DNA from: Marinobacter sp. JH2 | Lineage (GTDB): Bacteria; Pseudomonadota; Gammaproteobacteria; Pseudomonadales; Oleiphilaceae | Assembly (NCBI RefSeq): GCF_004353225.1 | Contig: NZ_CP037934.1 | Location: forward strand, 3,224,001-3,288,000 | DNA length: 64,000 bases | Direction: 5' to 3' | In this document: in pieces, positions 53,229-61,886 of the stretch | Layout: each line of letters begins with the position of its first letter | Position numbering within the stretch: the stretch's first letter is position 1 | Notes under the pieces: generated by a model | What the model saw: the letters and a program-made list of their open reading frames with translations, nothing else | Told to the model about the DNA's origin: nothing | The model's database searches: none | Position numbers and translations under genes: made by a program

Positions 53229-54999
53229 GAAGGCTTCCTTGCAGGCAAGGTGATGTTGGCAGCTCAAGCCAGAAGTGGGCGCCGTGATTATAAAAGTAGC
53301 CCACTTTACCGCTCATGAGGTCTGCCAGTTCTTTGCAGATAGCCAGCCCTAGCCCCGTGCCCGATTTCGCCCGAGAGGATCCGACCTCGGCCTGCGCAAA
53401 TCTCTGGAACAAACTGGGCACAAAATGCTCGGGAACACCGTCGCCTTGATCGCTAACGGTGATGCGGATATAACCCGTTTGGGTGGCCTCAGCCTTTACT
53501 GTAATCAACCCGTCTTTGGGTGAGTACTTAATGGCGTTGCTGATGAAGTTATTGAGGATTTGCCGCAATCGCTCAGGATCGGCACAGGCCGCTACGCTCT
53601 CCGAGTGTTTGCTGGCCAGCCGAACGTCGTACTGATTTGCCATCGCTTGGTTGTTTTCGCAGGCTTTTTGTATGGTTTCGCCCAAATGAACTGTGGTGGC
53701 GTTGATCCTCAGTTTGCCAGATATTGCTTTGTCAAAGTCCAGCAGATCCGTGATCAGTGCTTGTAGGTGCTCGCCATTGCGCAGGGCCACCTTGATTAAG
53801 GGGGTGGCCTTGTCGGGAAGCTGGCCGGTCGCTCCGGAGTTCAGTAGCTTCAAAGAGCCGTTGATAGATGTGAGCGGGGTGCGAAGTTCATGGCTGACGT
53901 TGGATACAAACTGGTTTTTGAGATTATCCAACGCTTCCTTTTCGTCCATTAAAGCGTTGAAAGCGTTAGCCAAATTTCGGGTTTCGGTTGTGCCCGCGAT
54001 ACTCAGGCGGGTGTTGCGTGCGTTGCCCGTGGTCATTTCGTGGATTTTTTCAGACATGCTGCTGAGGCTGTGGGTGGCCGCGCGGGTCAAAAGGTAGGTA
54101 AAAAACAGCAGCGGGACCATGACCGCCAGGCTGGCCCAAAGGAAAGTTTTAAACCACGCTTTGGCAGGTTGTGTCGCTTGAGCGTAAGGGGCTGCGCTAA
54201 GAAATAGCCATCCGAGCCGGTCAAGATGTTGAGTTGCGTACACCCAGTGCTCACCGGAACCGTCGGTTACAACGCCAGCATTGACACCCGATAAGGCTGC
54301 ATCAACGAGTATGTCTTCACCCGGTGGTGGTAAGTCCGGGGCAGGCGTTCCCGGTTGTAATGCATCTACTTGTATGAAATGCCCGGTATCCAGCACTTTC
54401 AGTAACGTTCCGGGTTCGGTGTTGAGGTTGTCAGGAAGGATGCCCTTTTGCGCCAAATTGATTGTGCCGCCCGCTAGCCCTAACAAATCGCCGTCGTCGC
54501 TCCGTATTGGTGCCAGAAACGAGAGCAAGGGCAACCCCGTTCGTCTGCCAATGATCGGGCGGCTGACAATGGGAGTGTTGGCAGCCATAGCCCGTTTGAA
54601 ATGGGGGCGATCTGCATAGGAGGTCCCAATCCGGTTCGGTACGTAACGGTTTTCGGCAATCGCTATGCTGTTATTGTTAAAGATAAGTAAATCGCCGTGG
54701 AACAAGTTTTCCAGCCCCGGCTGTCGCGCCATGGCGAACGTGAGTTGGTCCATCGAAAGCAGGTCTTCGCCATCGGTTAGAGTACTGGCAAAAGCGCCCA
54801 GGGAATTCAGCCGAATGGAGAGTTCTCCATTGACTCGACTGGCCATTGAATTGGCCTGAAGTGCTTGCCTTTCGCTCACAACCTCTTCGAAATCGTGAAG
54901 TAATCGGCCGTACGCTACAAACAAGATCAGACAAACACTGAAAATGATGCTCAGGCTGGTAATCAGGACAACACGGGTGCCAAGGTTTAGTGTTTTCAA
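53215..54999 (-). CDS. Membrane sensor histidine kinase with periplasmic sensor domain
   Basis: The 594-residue kinase has a first membrane helix (about 10-32), a periplasmic domain of about 250 residues of dCache-like type ('YADRPHFKRAMAANTPIVSRP', in parts) and a second helix near 285-310. HAMP, HisKA ('FVSNVSHELRTPLTSI', histidine near 369) and HATPase ('NFISNAIKYSP', 'GTGLGLAICKEL') follow. Its catalytic core is very close in sequence to that of the adjacent GAF-PAS kinase, so one probably arose from the other. It overlaps that gene by 14 bases and is divergent from the GGDEF gene. Confidence 0.88.
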   Translation of the reverse strand: MKTLNLGTRVVLITSLSIIFSVCLILFVAYGRLLHDFEEVVSERQALQANSMASRVNGELSIRLNSLGAFASTLTDGEDLLSMDQLTFAMARQPGLENLFHGDLLIFNNNSIAIAENRYVPNRIGTSYADRPHFKRAMAANTPIVSRPIIGRRTGLPLLSFLAPIRSDDGDLLGLAGGTINLAQKGILPDNLNTEPGTLLKVLDTGHFIQVDALQPGTPAPDLPPPGEDILVDAALSGVNAGVVTDGSGEHWVYATQHLDRLGWLFLSAAPYAQATQPAKAWFKTFLWASLAVMVPLLFFTYLLTRAATHSLSSMSEKIHEMTTGNARNTRLSIAGTTETRNLANAFNALMDEKEALDNLKNQFVSNVSHELRTPLTSINGSLKLLNSGATGQLPDKATPLIKVALRNGEHLQALITDLLDFDKAISGKLRINATTVHLGETIQKACENNQAMANQYDVRLASKHSESVAACADPERLRQILNNFISNAIKYSPKDGLITVKAEATQTGYIRITVSDQGDGVPEHFVPSLFQRFAQAEVGSSRAKSGTGLGLAICKELADLMSGKVGYFYNHGAHFWLELPTSPCLQGSLHENA

Positions 55000-55097
55000 G
55001 GAAGACTCTTATGGTTGTGGTCGTAATGATGAAAACATGCTTACATAAGGTGAGGATAGTGGATTTCTTCTGCTGAATGAACTGGTGAGGAAGTGCT

Positions 55098-56813
55098 TTG
55101 ACCACCGCAGCCCATGATCAACTTCAGAAACGCCTGAAACTGTTGCAGGATCGTTTTGTCGAACGTGCCCAGACTGACGTCGAAACGTTGGGCCGTTTTG
55201 CCCGGCAAATCGAGCAACAACAGTTAAGCCGTCTAGAGTTGGTGGAATGCTACCAGTTGCTGCATCGTATGGCAGGGTCTGCAGGTACGTTTGGGCTTCC
55301 AGAGCTTGGCGTAGCGGCACGTTCGATCGAGAATCAGCTCAAGCCGGTCGTTGAAGCCAGAGCCAAGCAGGCGAACGGACAGGGTGATCCTGTAGCTTTG
55401 CCCGCAGACGTGGCCATGCAGATCCATGAACTGACGGCGTTAGTGCAAAAGGGCGTCGATCAAACGAAGCCGAAATCGACGGATAAGCACGCCCATCAAT
55501 CGGTAGATGCCTATGAAGGCTCTCACGGCATGCAAGTTCAGGTGATGGGGCTGACCCATGATACCGGTTATTTGTTGAATTTGATGGCTGATTTGCAGGG
55601 GTATGGATTTGCCTGTGAGTTGGTGTCATTGAGTGACTCAGAAGCGGCAATTGAAAGCCTTAAACAGTGTTCGGGTGCCACCATTTTGCTGTGTCAGGAT
55701 TCTGAGCTGGATGACGTACTCGGCTTTCGTGCGGACCATATTGAAAAGAACGAATTTCGCCGCTTTCCGGTGGTGGGCATTGGTCGTCAAAATACCTTTG
55801 AAAGTCTTTATCACGTTGCTGAGCTGGGCGCGACGGCGTATTTCAGTGAGCCTCTGGATATGCCAGCACTGGCGGAACGAATTGAGTCGCTGGCGCTGGA
55901 GCGAGGGTCCCGTCCTCAGGGGCGAGTGCTGATTGTTGATGATGATAAGGAACTGGGTGAGCGCTATTGTTTGGTGCTGAACAACGCTGGGATGAAAACC
56001 AAGCTGGTTTCTGATCCCAGGAAGATGATGTCTGCTTTGTCGGCGTTTGAACCAGATATCGTTTTGATGGATGTCCAGTTACGAGCGCATTCTGGGGTGA
56101 CTCTGGCCCGAATGATACGGTACGAGCCCCGTTGGTTGGGATTGCCGATTGTGTATTTGTCATCGGAAGATAACCCGGAAATCCAGCTTGATGCGCTGGC
56201 CAAGGGGGCCGATGAATTCCTGGTAAAGCCGGTCACCGACGAGTATCTGGTTCGTTCTGTTCGTATTCGCTGCTACCGCGCCCGCCAATTGTCTGATTTG
56301 ATGAACCGCGACAGTTTGACCGGATTGCTAAAACATTCGTTGATCAAGCAGGAAGTGGAGCGTGAACTGGCCCGCTGCCGCCGTTCCAGTCATTTATCCT
56401 GCGTGGTGATGCTGGATCTGGATCACTTTAAAAAGGTAAATGACACTTGGGGGCATGGGCAGGGGGACATCGTAATTCGAACCTTGGCGCATCTGCTGCG
56501 CAACCGGCTTAGAGAGTCCGATACCATCGGGCGCTACGGCGGCGAAGAGTTTCTGGTAGTGCTATCCGATTGCGCGATTGAGCAAGCCGCTGAACTGATC
56601 GACGATATCCGGTCCAGATTCTCGGAACTGGTGTTTACGGTGGGCGAAGACAGTTTTCAGGTGACCATGAGCGCAGGTATTGCCGCGATTAATAATTTCC
56701 CATTGGCCAGCGAGGCGATTGAAGCGGCAGATCAGGCGCTTTATGAGCGTAAGCAGGCAGGGCGTAATGGTGTGTCCGTTTATAAGCGCCAAGACGAAAA
56801 TCAGGATGGTTGA
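55098..56813 (+). CDS. Hpt-REC-REC-GGDEF diguanylate cyclase
   Basis: The 571-residue protein combines an N-terminal Hpt domain ('LLHRMAGSAGTFGLPELG', H56), a degenerate receiver (about 147-275), a full receiver ('LIVDDDKELGERY', D325 in 'VLMDVQL', K in 'FLVKP') and a GGDEF domain with active site GGEEF near residue 480. The inhibitory site RESD lies five residues before it. It should make cyclic di-GMP under phosphorelay control and be product-inhibited. TTG is the start codon, with GAGGA upstream. It is divergent from the two kinases. Confidence 0.88.
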   Translation: MTTAAHDQLQKRLKLLQDRFVERAQTDVETLGRFARQIEQQQLSRLELVECYQLLHRMAGSAGTFGLPELGVAARSIENQLKPVVEARAKQANGQGDPVALPADVAMQIHELTALVQKGVDQTKPKSTDKHAHQSVDAYEGSHGMQVQVMGLTHDTGYLLNLMADLQGYGFACELVSLSDSEAAIESLKQCSGATILLCQDSELDDVLGFRADHIEKNEFRRFPVVGIGRQNTFESLYHVAELGATAYFSEPLDMPALAERIESLALERGSRPQGRVLIVDDDKELGERYCLVLNNAGMKTKLVSDPRKMMSALSAFEPDIVLMDVQLRAHSGVTLARMIRYEPRWLGLPIVYLSSEDNPEIQLDALAKGADEFLVKPVTDEYLVRSVRIRCYRARQLSDLMNRDSLTGLLKHSLIKQEVERELARCRRSSHLSCVVMLDLDHFKKVNDTWGHGQGDIVIRTLAHLLRNRLRESDTIGRYGGEEFLVVLSDCAIEQAAELIDDIRSRFSELVFTVGEDSFQVTMSAGIAAINNFPLASEAIEAADQALYERKQAGRNGVSVYKRQDENQDG

Positions 56814-56824
56814 GGAGTAGACCA

Positions 56825-57973
56825 TTGAAGGCCTTGGTACTGGAAGATGATGAGCTTGTGGGTGAGCTGGTTGAGTCGATTGTCGCTGGCCTGAGCGGTG
56901 TTCAGCAAGTCACACTGGCACGGTCGCTGACAGAAGCCATGAGGCGTGTTGCCGAAGAATCGTATGGGCTATATCTGGTGGATTGGGAGTTACCAGATGG
57001 GTCTGGTCTGGAGCTGGTGAAGCAAATACGGCGATCCGATTCGGTGGTGCCGGTGGTTATTGTATCCGGGCGTTCGGACCGCGAGTCCGTGATTAAAGCA
57101 GCGCATTATGGCATCAGCGGGTATATCACCAAACCGCTGGATATCGAGCTACTGCATCAACGGTTGACGGATCTCATCCCCACACACGGTATTGAACGTA
57201 CCTCCGTGCATGAGTTCATGGCCAAGTCTTCGAATTCGGTGGTTCAACTGCCGACCGAACTTGACCCGGCCGAGATCATCGAACTGATTGGCCGGGTCGA
57301 TACGTTATCCGCCTCGGAACTGGCGGAGCGCTGGCGTGAGCAGATTGGTTTGACGGCCCGCATTCTGGATGTGGCCAATAGCAGTTCGTTCAGGCGGACG
57401 GGTAAACCGGTTGAGTCGCTTAGAGTTGCCATCGGAAGTATCGGTGTTCCCATGGCCCTGAACCAGGCGCTAGCCCTTGCGCTAGATGTGACAGCCAAGC
57501 TGACGCACCCCGAACTGAAAACGATCGCAGACCGATACCAGGATATCTCGCTTCGGGTTTCTCGGGAAGCGAATCAACTTGCTCTCCGTATTGGGAAAGC
57601 GTCCACGATGTATCGAAGTGCCGGGGTGTTGAGTCGGTTGGGTGAAATGGCGGTGCTCAAAGTGCTGAATCAGTTTGACGCGGCTGGCGGAACCCTTGCC
57701 GAGGCAGAGATTGAGCAGTGTTTGGCGCGCTGGTCTGAGGAGTACGGCAACCGCCTGAAAGTGCACTGGAAGTTCCCGTTAGGTTTGAGGGAGTTGATCG
57801 GGGCCGTGCATTTTTTATCGTCCGACAACCATCGGGAGGGGCCGATCATTATGCGGGCTGCCGCGTTGATTGCCGAAAACCGTCAAAATGAGAAAGAGTG
57901 CCAGCGTTTATTGCGCCAACTTGGTTTGGATGCAACGGAGCTTGCCAAGGAGGCGCCGAGCGATGCCGTATGA
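56825..57973 (+). CDS. REC-HDOD response regulator
   Basis: The 382-residue protein has an N-terminal receiver (acidic pair 'LEDDE', phosphorylatable D53 in 'LVDWELPDG', 'ITKPLD'). A C-terminal HDOD domain follows ('GLTARILDVANSSSFRRTGKP', 'AIGSIGVPMALNQAL'), without the HD-GYP catalytic pair. HDOD proteins act as signalling adaptors, often in cyclic di-GMP or stress pathways. The start at TTG 56825 is preferred because GAGGAG lies 7 bases upstream. It overlaps neither neighbour but is only 11 bases after the GGDEF gene, so it is in the same operon. Confidence 0.83.
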   Translation: MKALVLEDDELVGELVESIVAGLSGVQQVTLARSLTEAMRRVAEESYGLYLVDWELPDGSGLELVKQIRRSDSVVPVVIVSGRSDRESVIKAAHYGISGYITKPLDIELLHQRLTDLIPTHGIERTSVHEFMAKSSNSVVQLPTELDPAEIIELIGRVDTLSASELAERWREQIGLTARILDVANSSSFRRTGKPVESLRVAIGSIGVPMALNQALALALDVTAKLTHPELKTIADRYQDISLRVSREANQLALRIGKASTMYRSAGVLSRLGEMAVLKVLNQFDAAGGTLAEAEIEQCLARWSEEYGNRLKVHWKFPLGLRELIGAVHFLSSDNHREGPIIMRAAALIAENRQNEKECQRLLRQLGLDATELAKEAPSDAV

Positions 57974-58358
57974 GGAAAACGATTTGAACAAAGTGTTATA
58001 CGTGGAAGATGATGCCGACATTCGAGCCATCGCGGAGTTGGCGTTGCAGGACGTGGGAGGTTTTTCCGCCAGGCTTTGTAGTTCCGGCGCGGAAGCCGTT
58101 GAGGCTGCGCCGGATTTTCAGCCGGATTTGATCCTTTTGGATGTGATGATGCCGGAAATGGACGGCCCCGAGACCTTGAAGGCATTGCGCAAGATTGAGG
58201 CAACTCAAACGACGCCGGTTATTTTCATGACCGCCCGGATCCAGCGAACGGAGATTGATGAATATCTGTCGCTGGGGGCGCTGGGGGTTATCCCGAAACC
58301 GTTTGACCCGATGACGTTGGCCGATGAAATACGGCGAATATACCAAGAGCTTGCCTGA
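57963..58358 (+). CDS. Single-domain response regulator (CheY-like)
   Basis: A 131-residue receiver: 'LYVEDDADIRAI', D60 in 'LILLDVMMPEMDG', T in 'VIFMTARIQ' and K in 'VIPKPFDPM'. It has no output domain, so it acts by protein contact, perhaps with the adjacent kinases and the Hpt domain. ATG 57963 has a strong AAGGAGG 9 bases upstream and overlaps the REC-HDOD gene by 11 bases. A TTG at 57984 is possible but less well supported. Confidence 0.88.
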   Translation: MPYEENDLNKVLYVEDDADIRAIAELALQDVGGFSARLCSSGAEAVEAAPDFQPDLILLDVMMPEMDGPETLKALRKIEATQTTPVIFMTARIQRTEIDEYLSLGALGVIPKPFDPMTLADEIRRIYQELA

Positions 58359-58450
58359 GCCTTGTTTGGATCATTGTCTCAGGTGCGAACAACGGCATTT
58401 TGAGATAGGCTGTCCGCTTTAAAATACGCGTACGAGTTAACGAGGATCGC

Positions 58451-58762
58451 ATGTCATCGCCGGACGAATTGAAAGCCAAACTCAATCTGGAAACCTCTCG
58501 GATTCATTGGCATGAACTACAGACGTATTACGCCCGGGGCCACGTTGTACGTGTAGAGTCAGAGCTGGATCTTCTCGACGTGGCGGCGCAGCTTACTGCG
58601 GATAACAAGGCGCAGTTTGAACAATGGTTGGCCCGCAGTTTGGTCGGCGATGTGTCGCCGGATCTTGCCCGCGCTTGGTACGAAAAAAACAGCGAGCTCT
58701 GGGCCGTTGTGGTTGCACCTTGGGTACTGGTACAGGATCGCTCCGCGAGCAAACTCCACTAA
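58451..58762 (+). CDS. DUF2288 family protein
   Basis: A 103-residue cytoplasmic protein with the DUF2288 pattern: 'LNLETSRIHWHELQTYYARG', 'VVRVESELDLLDVA' and the ending 'LWAVVVAPWVLVQD'. No function is known. GAGGATCGC precedes the ATG. A hairpin-like inverted repeat (GGCAG/CTGCC) follows at 58774-58796 before the next gene. Confidence 0.85.
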   Translation: MSSPDELKAKLNLETSRIHWHELQTYYARGHVVRVESELDLLDVAAQLTADNKAQFEQWLARSLVGDVSPDLARAWYEKNSELWAVVVAPWVLVQDRSASKLH

Positions 58763-58773
58763 GTTTTTTCTCC

Positions 58774-58796
58774 GACGGCAGGCATTCGTCTGCCGG
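58774..58796 (+). terminator. Possible terminator before lysO
   Basis: Inverted CGGCAG/CTGCCG arms around an 8-11 base loop, then 'gctttctcttt'. The T-run is interrupted, so confidence is low. Confidence 0.4.
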
Positions 58797-58829
58797 CTTT
58801 CTCTTTGATACCTTTTTTCAGAGGCTGTT

Positions 58830-59738
58830 ATGCTGACCGGCGCTTTGCTGATTCTGGCCCCGTTGTTATTGGGCTTTGCGTTCGCCCTTTCCAATCGCCG
58901 CCTGATGACGGTGGTTCATTATCTGGTTGAAGGCTTGGTGTACTTCATTCTGGTGTTGTTGGGGCTCGGTTTGGGACAAATGGAAGGATTGCTTTCGCAT
59001 TTGGGCACAATGGCTTATCAGGTCTCCGGGTTGGTGGTTGCGATGCTGGTAGCGAACCTCGCGGCGCTTTGGTTATTTCACTACTTTTTGCCGTTAGACA
59101 TCGGGCCCACGGGCGAAAGTGCAAAACCGAGCTATCGGCGGTTGTTTATGGCCGGCCTGAAACCCCTATTGGCAGTGGTTGCGGGGGGCTTTCTGGGCTA
59201 TCTCTGGTTTTCCGAGCTGCCCATGGTTGAAGATGTGGCCACTTGGGCGTTGATGCTGCTGTTGTTTTTGATTGGGCTTCAGCTTCGTAATGCCGGCTTG
59301 TCGTTGCGCAAGCTGTTGATGAACCGTCAGGGATTGGGGATCGCGCTGACGATGGGGGCGAGTTCGCTGATTGCAGGGCTGGCTCTCACGCCTTGGTTGG
59401 ATGTTTCCTGGAATCAAGCACTGGCGATTGCTTCGGGATTTGGCTGGTACTCTTTATCCGGCATCATGATCGGTGATGCCATGGGGCCAGCGTGGGGCGG
59501 AGTTGCGTTTCTGAACGATGTTCTGCGCGAAATTATTGCTCTGGCATTGATTCCGGTGGTGATCAGCGCTCGACCCGCCATGGCGATCGGATACGGAGGC
59601 GCAACGTCCATGGACTTTACCCTGCCTGTGATTCGCAGCAGCGGTGGCCTGGCGTGCGTGCCGGTCGCCATTGCCTCGGGCTTTCTGCTGTCGTTCCTGT
59701 CGCCCGTGCTGATGGGAGTGTTTTTATCTCTGGGTTAG
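58830..59738 (+). CDS. lysO: Lysine exporter LysO (YbjE/DUF340 family)
   Basis: A 302-residue protein with about eight membrane helices, the family topology, and patterns 'GFAFALSNRRLMTVVHYLVEG' (in parts), 'ASGFGWYSLSGIMIGDAMGPAWGG' and 'GATSMDFTLPVIRSSGG', which are typical of LysO. In E. coli it exports lysine and the toxic analogue thialysine. GAGG precedes the ATG. It is convergent with the HD-GYP gene, with a 4-base overlap of the stops (59735-59738). Confidence 0.9.
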   Translation: MLTGALLILAPLLLGFAFALSNRRLMTVVHYLVEGLVYFILVLLGLGLGQMEGLLSHLGTMAYQVSGLVVAMLVANLAALWLFHYFLPLDIGPTGESAKPSYRRLFMAGLKPLLAVVAGGFLGYLWFSELPMVEDVATWALMLLLFLIGLQLRNAGLSLRKLLMNRQGLGIALTMGASSLIAGLALTPWLDVSWNQALAIASGFGWYSLSGIMIGDAMGPAWGGVAFLNDVLREIIALALIPVVISARPAMAIGYGGATSMDFTLPVIRSSGGLACVPVAIASGFLLSFLSPVLMGVFLSLG

Positions 59739-60946
59739 TAGCTTAAGAATTTACCCACATTAATCTTGTATAAGCCGGGGTCAACCGCTCGTTTAATGCG
59801 GTCCTGATTGCCCGGTTTGGCAAGATCAACGTCGGTAACGGTAATGGGGCCCCGGAATTTGGTGTGGTACATAACCCGTACCACCGGCAACCGTAAATCG
59901 TCCTCGTTGGTCTCGGTCACCACGCCCAACCGTCCGCTTTCCAGTAATACCAGCGATCCTACCGGGTACAAGCCCACACAGTGAATGAATTCCTGAACCA
60001 GAGTGCTGTCGAGGTGGGAGCCACTCCACTCCAGCAACTTTTTCAAGCCTTGAGTCGGGGTCATGCCTTTGTGGTAAACGCGATCGGCGGTGATGGCATC
60101 ATAAACATCCGCTATGGCCACCATGCGCCCGTAGATCGAGATCTCATCACCCTTCAGACCTTCTGGGTAACCGGTGCCATCTACGCGTTCATGATGCTGG
60201 GCCGCAGTAATAACGGTGAGCTCACCGATGCCTTCGGTTGCAAGAAGGATGTCCCGGGATTGGCGGGCATGGAGCTTCATTACTTCGAATTCTTCTGCCG
60301 TTAGTCTGCCCGCTTTGTGGAGTATATCGTCTGGCGTCAGGATCTTACCGAGATCGTGAAGTAGGGCACCCACCACGGTTTGGTGCAGAACATCCGCGGA
60401 GAGCTTTCGGTATTGCCCAAACAGAGTCATTAAGACACTGAGATTAACGGAGTGTTCTAGTAGGTAATTGTCTTTGTCGCGAATACGTCCCAGGCAACCC
60501 AATGCGTTGGGGTTTCGGATCACGGAATTTTGCAGGTCGTCGGCGAGTTTGTGGATGGCCACAACATCCACGGCACCGCCGATTTTGACGTTGCCCATAA
60601 AACTGTCCACCAGCCCTTGCGCCTGAGTATGGATGCCTTGAGCGGTTTCCATTTCTTGTTCGAGGGAGACTTTGGCGGAAGTGCCGGGTTTATGACCGCC
60701 AACGCTTTGCAGGGTTTCCTCATTGCGAGCGTCTACTTCTGAAGCGGTTTCGTAATCTTGGGTATCCCGGCCTTTTTCAGCATCGATATAGACAAACTGC
60801 ACGCCCATGGCGCGAATTTTGTTGATGGTTGCTTCGTTGCGAATGACGCCGCGCTTTCTCTGGGTGTTATGGGGTATCCAGTCGTTGTTCAGGTCGGTGA
60901 TGAACATCCCGACCTTTAGCGCGGCGACAGGAATGCGTTTGATCAT
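59735..60946 (-). CDS. HD-GYP cyclic di-GMP phosphodiesterase with DUF3391 N-terminus
   Basis: The 403-residue protein has an N-terminal DUF3391 region ('KVGMFITDLNNDWIPH', 'GVQFVYIDAEKGRD') and an HD-GYP domain. The metal-site motif 'LLHDLGKI' is near residue 198, 'AQHHERVDGTGYPEGLKGDEI' (in parts) gives HHE and GYP near 255-262. All catalytic residues seen are intact, so it should break down cyclic di-GMP. Its ATG overlaps the tatD stop, making a tatD-HD-GYP unit. Confidence 0.9.
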   Translation of the reverse strand: MIKRIPVAALKVGMFITDLNNDWIPHNTQRKRGVIRNEATINKIRAMGVQFVYIDAEKGRDTQDYETASEVDARNEETLQSVGGHKPGTSAKVSLEQEMETAQGIHTQAQGLVDSFMGNVKIGGAVDVVAIHKLADDLQNSVIRNPNALGCLGRIRDKDNYLLEHSVNLSVLMTLFGQYRKLSADVLHQTVVGALLHDLGKILTPDDILHKAGRLTAEEFEVMKLHARQSRDILLATEGIGELTVITAAQHHERVDGTGYPEGLKGDEISIYGRMVAIADVYDAITADRVYHKGMTPTQGLKKLLEWSGSHLDSTLVQEFIHCVGLYPVGSLVLLESGRLGVVTETNEDDLRLPVVRVMYHTKFRGPITVTDVDLAKPGNQDRIKRAVDPGLYKINVGKFLSY

Positions 60947-61752
60947 CGCCCGGGAAAAAACGTTCTCAGGCTGTTCTGATAGGTTTGAACGATTACGTCT
61001 TCGAGTGCCAAGTCTTTCACCTCCGCGATTTTTTCAGCGACAAACGGCAAATAAAACGGTGCGTTCTCCTTGCCACGATAAGGCACCGGGGTCAAAAACG
61101 GAGCATCTGTTTCAAGAAGAATCTGGCTTATCGGCGTCATACGAACGATGTCCCTGACGTTCTCAGCTTTGTTGAACGTGGTAATACCATTAAAGCCCAA
61201 GTTCCAGCCTTGATCCAATGCGTATTGAGCTAAACCCGGGCCGGATGTGAAACTGTGGATCACACCGCGGCGTTTAAGAGAAGTTTCAAACTCTTTTAGA
61301 ATCTCGATGGTTTCGTCATCGGCCTCACGGCTGTGGATCACCACGGGCCGATCATTGTCACAGGCAATTTGAAGCTGACGGCGAAACACATCCCGTTGGG
61401 TGGCCCTGTCGGCTTTGTCGTAAAAGTAGTCCAGACCGATTTCGCCCACGGCAACGATCTTCTCGTCCTGCGCATGGGTACGTATTTCTGCCTCTATCCG
61501 ATCGTTGTATGTTTCGGCTTCATGGGGGTGGATGCCTTGCGTGCCATACAGCCAGTCTTTCGTCTGGCTGAGTTCTCTGACGGCCGCAAGATTGTCAGGG
61601 GATACGGCGATGGTGATCACTTTTTCGATGTTCACCTGCCGGCTTTGTTCGAGAGTCTCTTCCAGAGGGCGATCTTTCAGATAATCCAGATGGCAATGAG
61701 TCTCGATGATTGGGTGGTCAAATACGGGAATTTCGCGACGTTTTTTGCTCAT
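60943..61752 (-). CDS. TatD-family metal-dependent hydrolase (YcfH-like)
   Basis: The 269-residue TIM-barrel protein has 'IETHCHLDYL' (metal histidines), 'AVGEIGLDYFYDK', 'RPVVIHSREADDET' and 'ILLETDAPFLTPVPYRGKENAP' (in parts), all family motifs. TatD enzymes are magnesium-dependent DNases/hydrolases of quality control. The N-terminal 'MSKKRREIPVFDH' is slightly longer than usual. It is translationally coupled to the HD-GYP gene (ATGA). The role in this pairing is unclear. Confidence 0.9.
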   Translation of the reverse strand: MSKKRREIPVFDHPIIETHCHLDYLKDRPLEETLEQSRQVNIEKVITIAVSPDNLAAVRELSQTKDWLYGTQGIHPHEAETYNDRIEAEIRTHAQDEKIVAVGEIGLDYFYDKADRATQRDVFRRQLQIACDNDRPVVIHSREADDETIEILKEFETSLKRRGVIHSFTSGPGLAQYALDQGWNLGFNGITTFNKAENVRDIVRMTPISQILLETDAPFLTPVPYRGKENAPFYLPFVAEKIAEVKDLALEDVIVQTYQNSLRTFFPGR

Positions 61753-61886
61753 GTCCGGTGTCCTGACTCCATCTCGGAAGTTGAGTGGGTGTTCTGCTGA
61801 GGGCGACTATGGTCGAGTTTACCAGTTTGCACCGAGTGAAGAGAGTAGGGCGATAATTCAGAAGCTGTAATTAGGGGAAGAACAGC

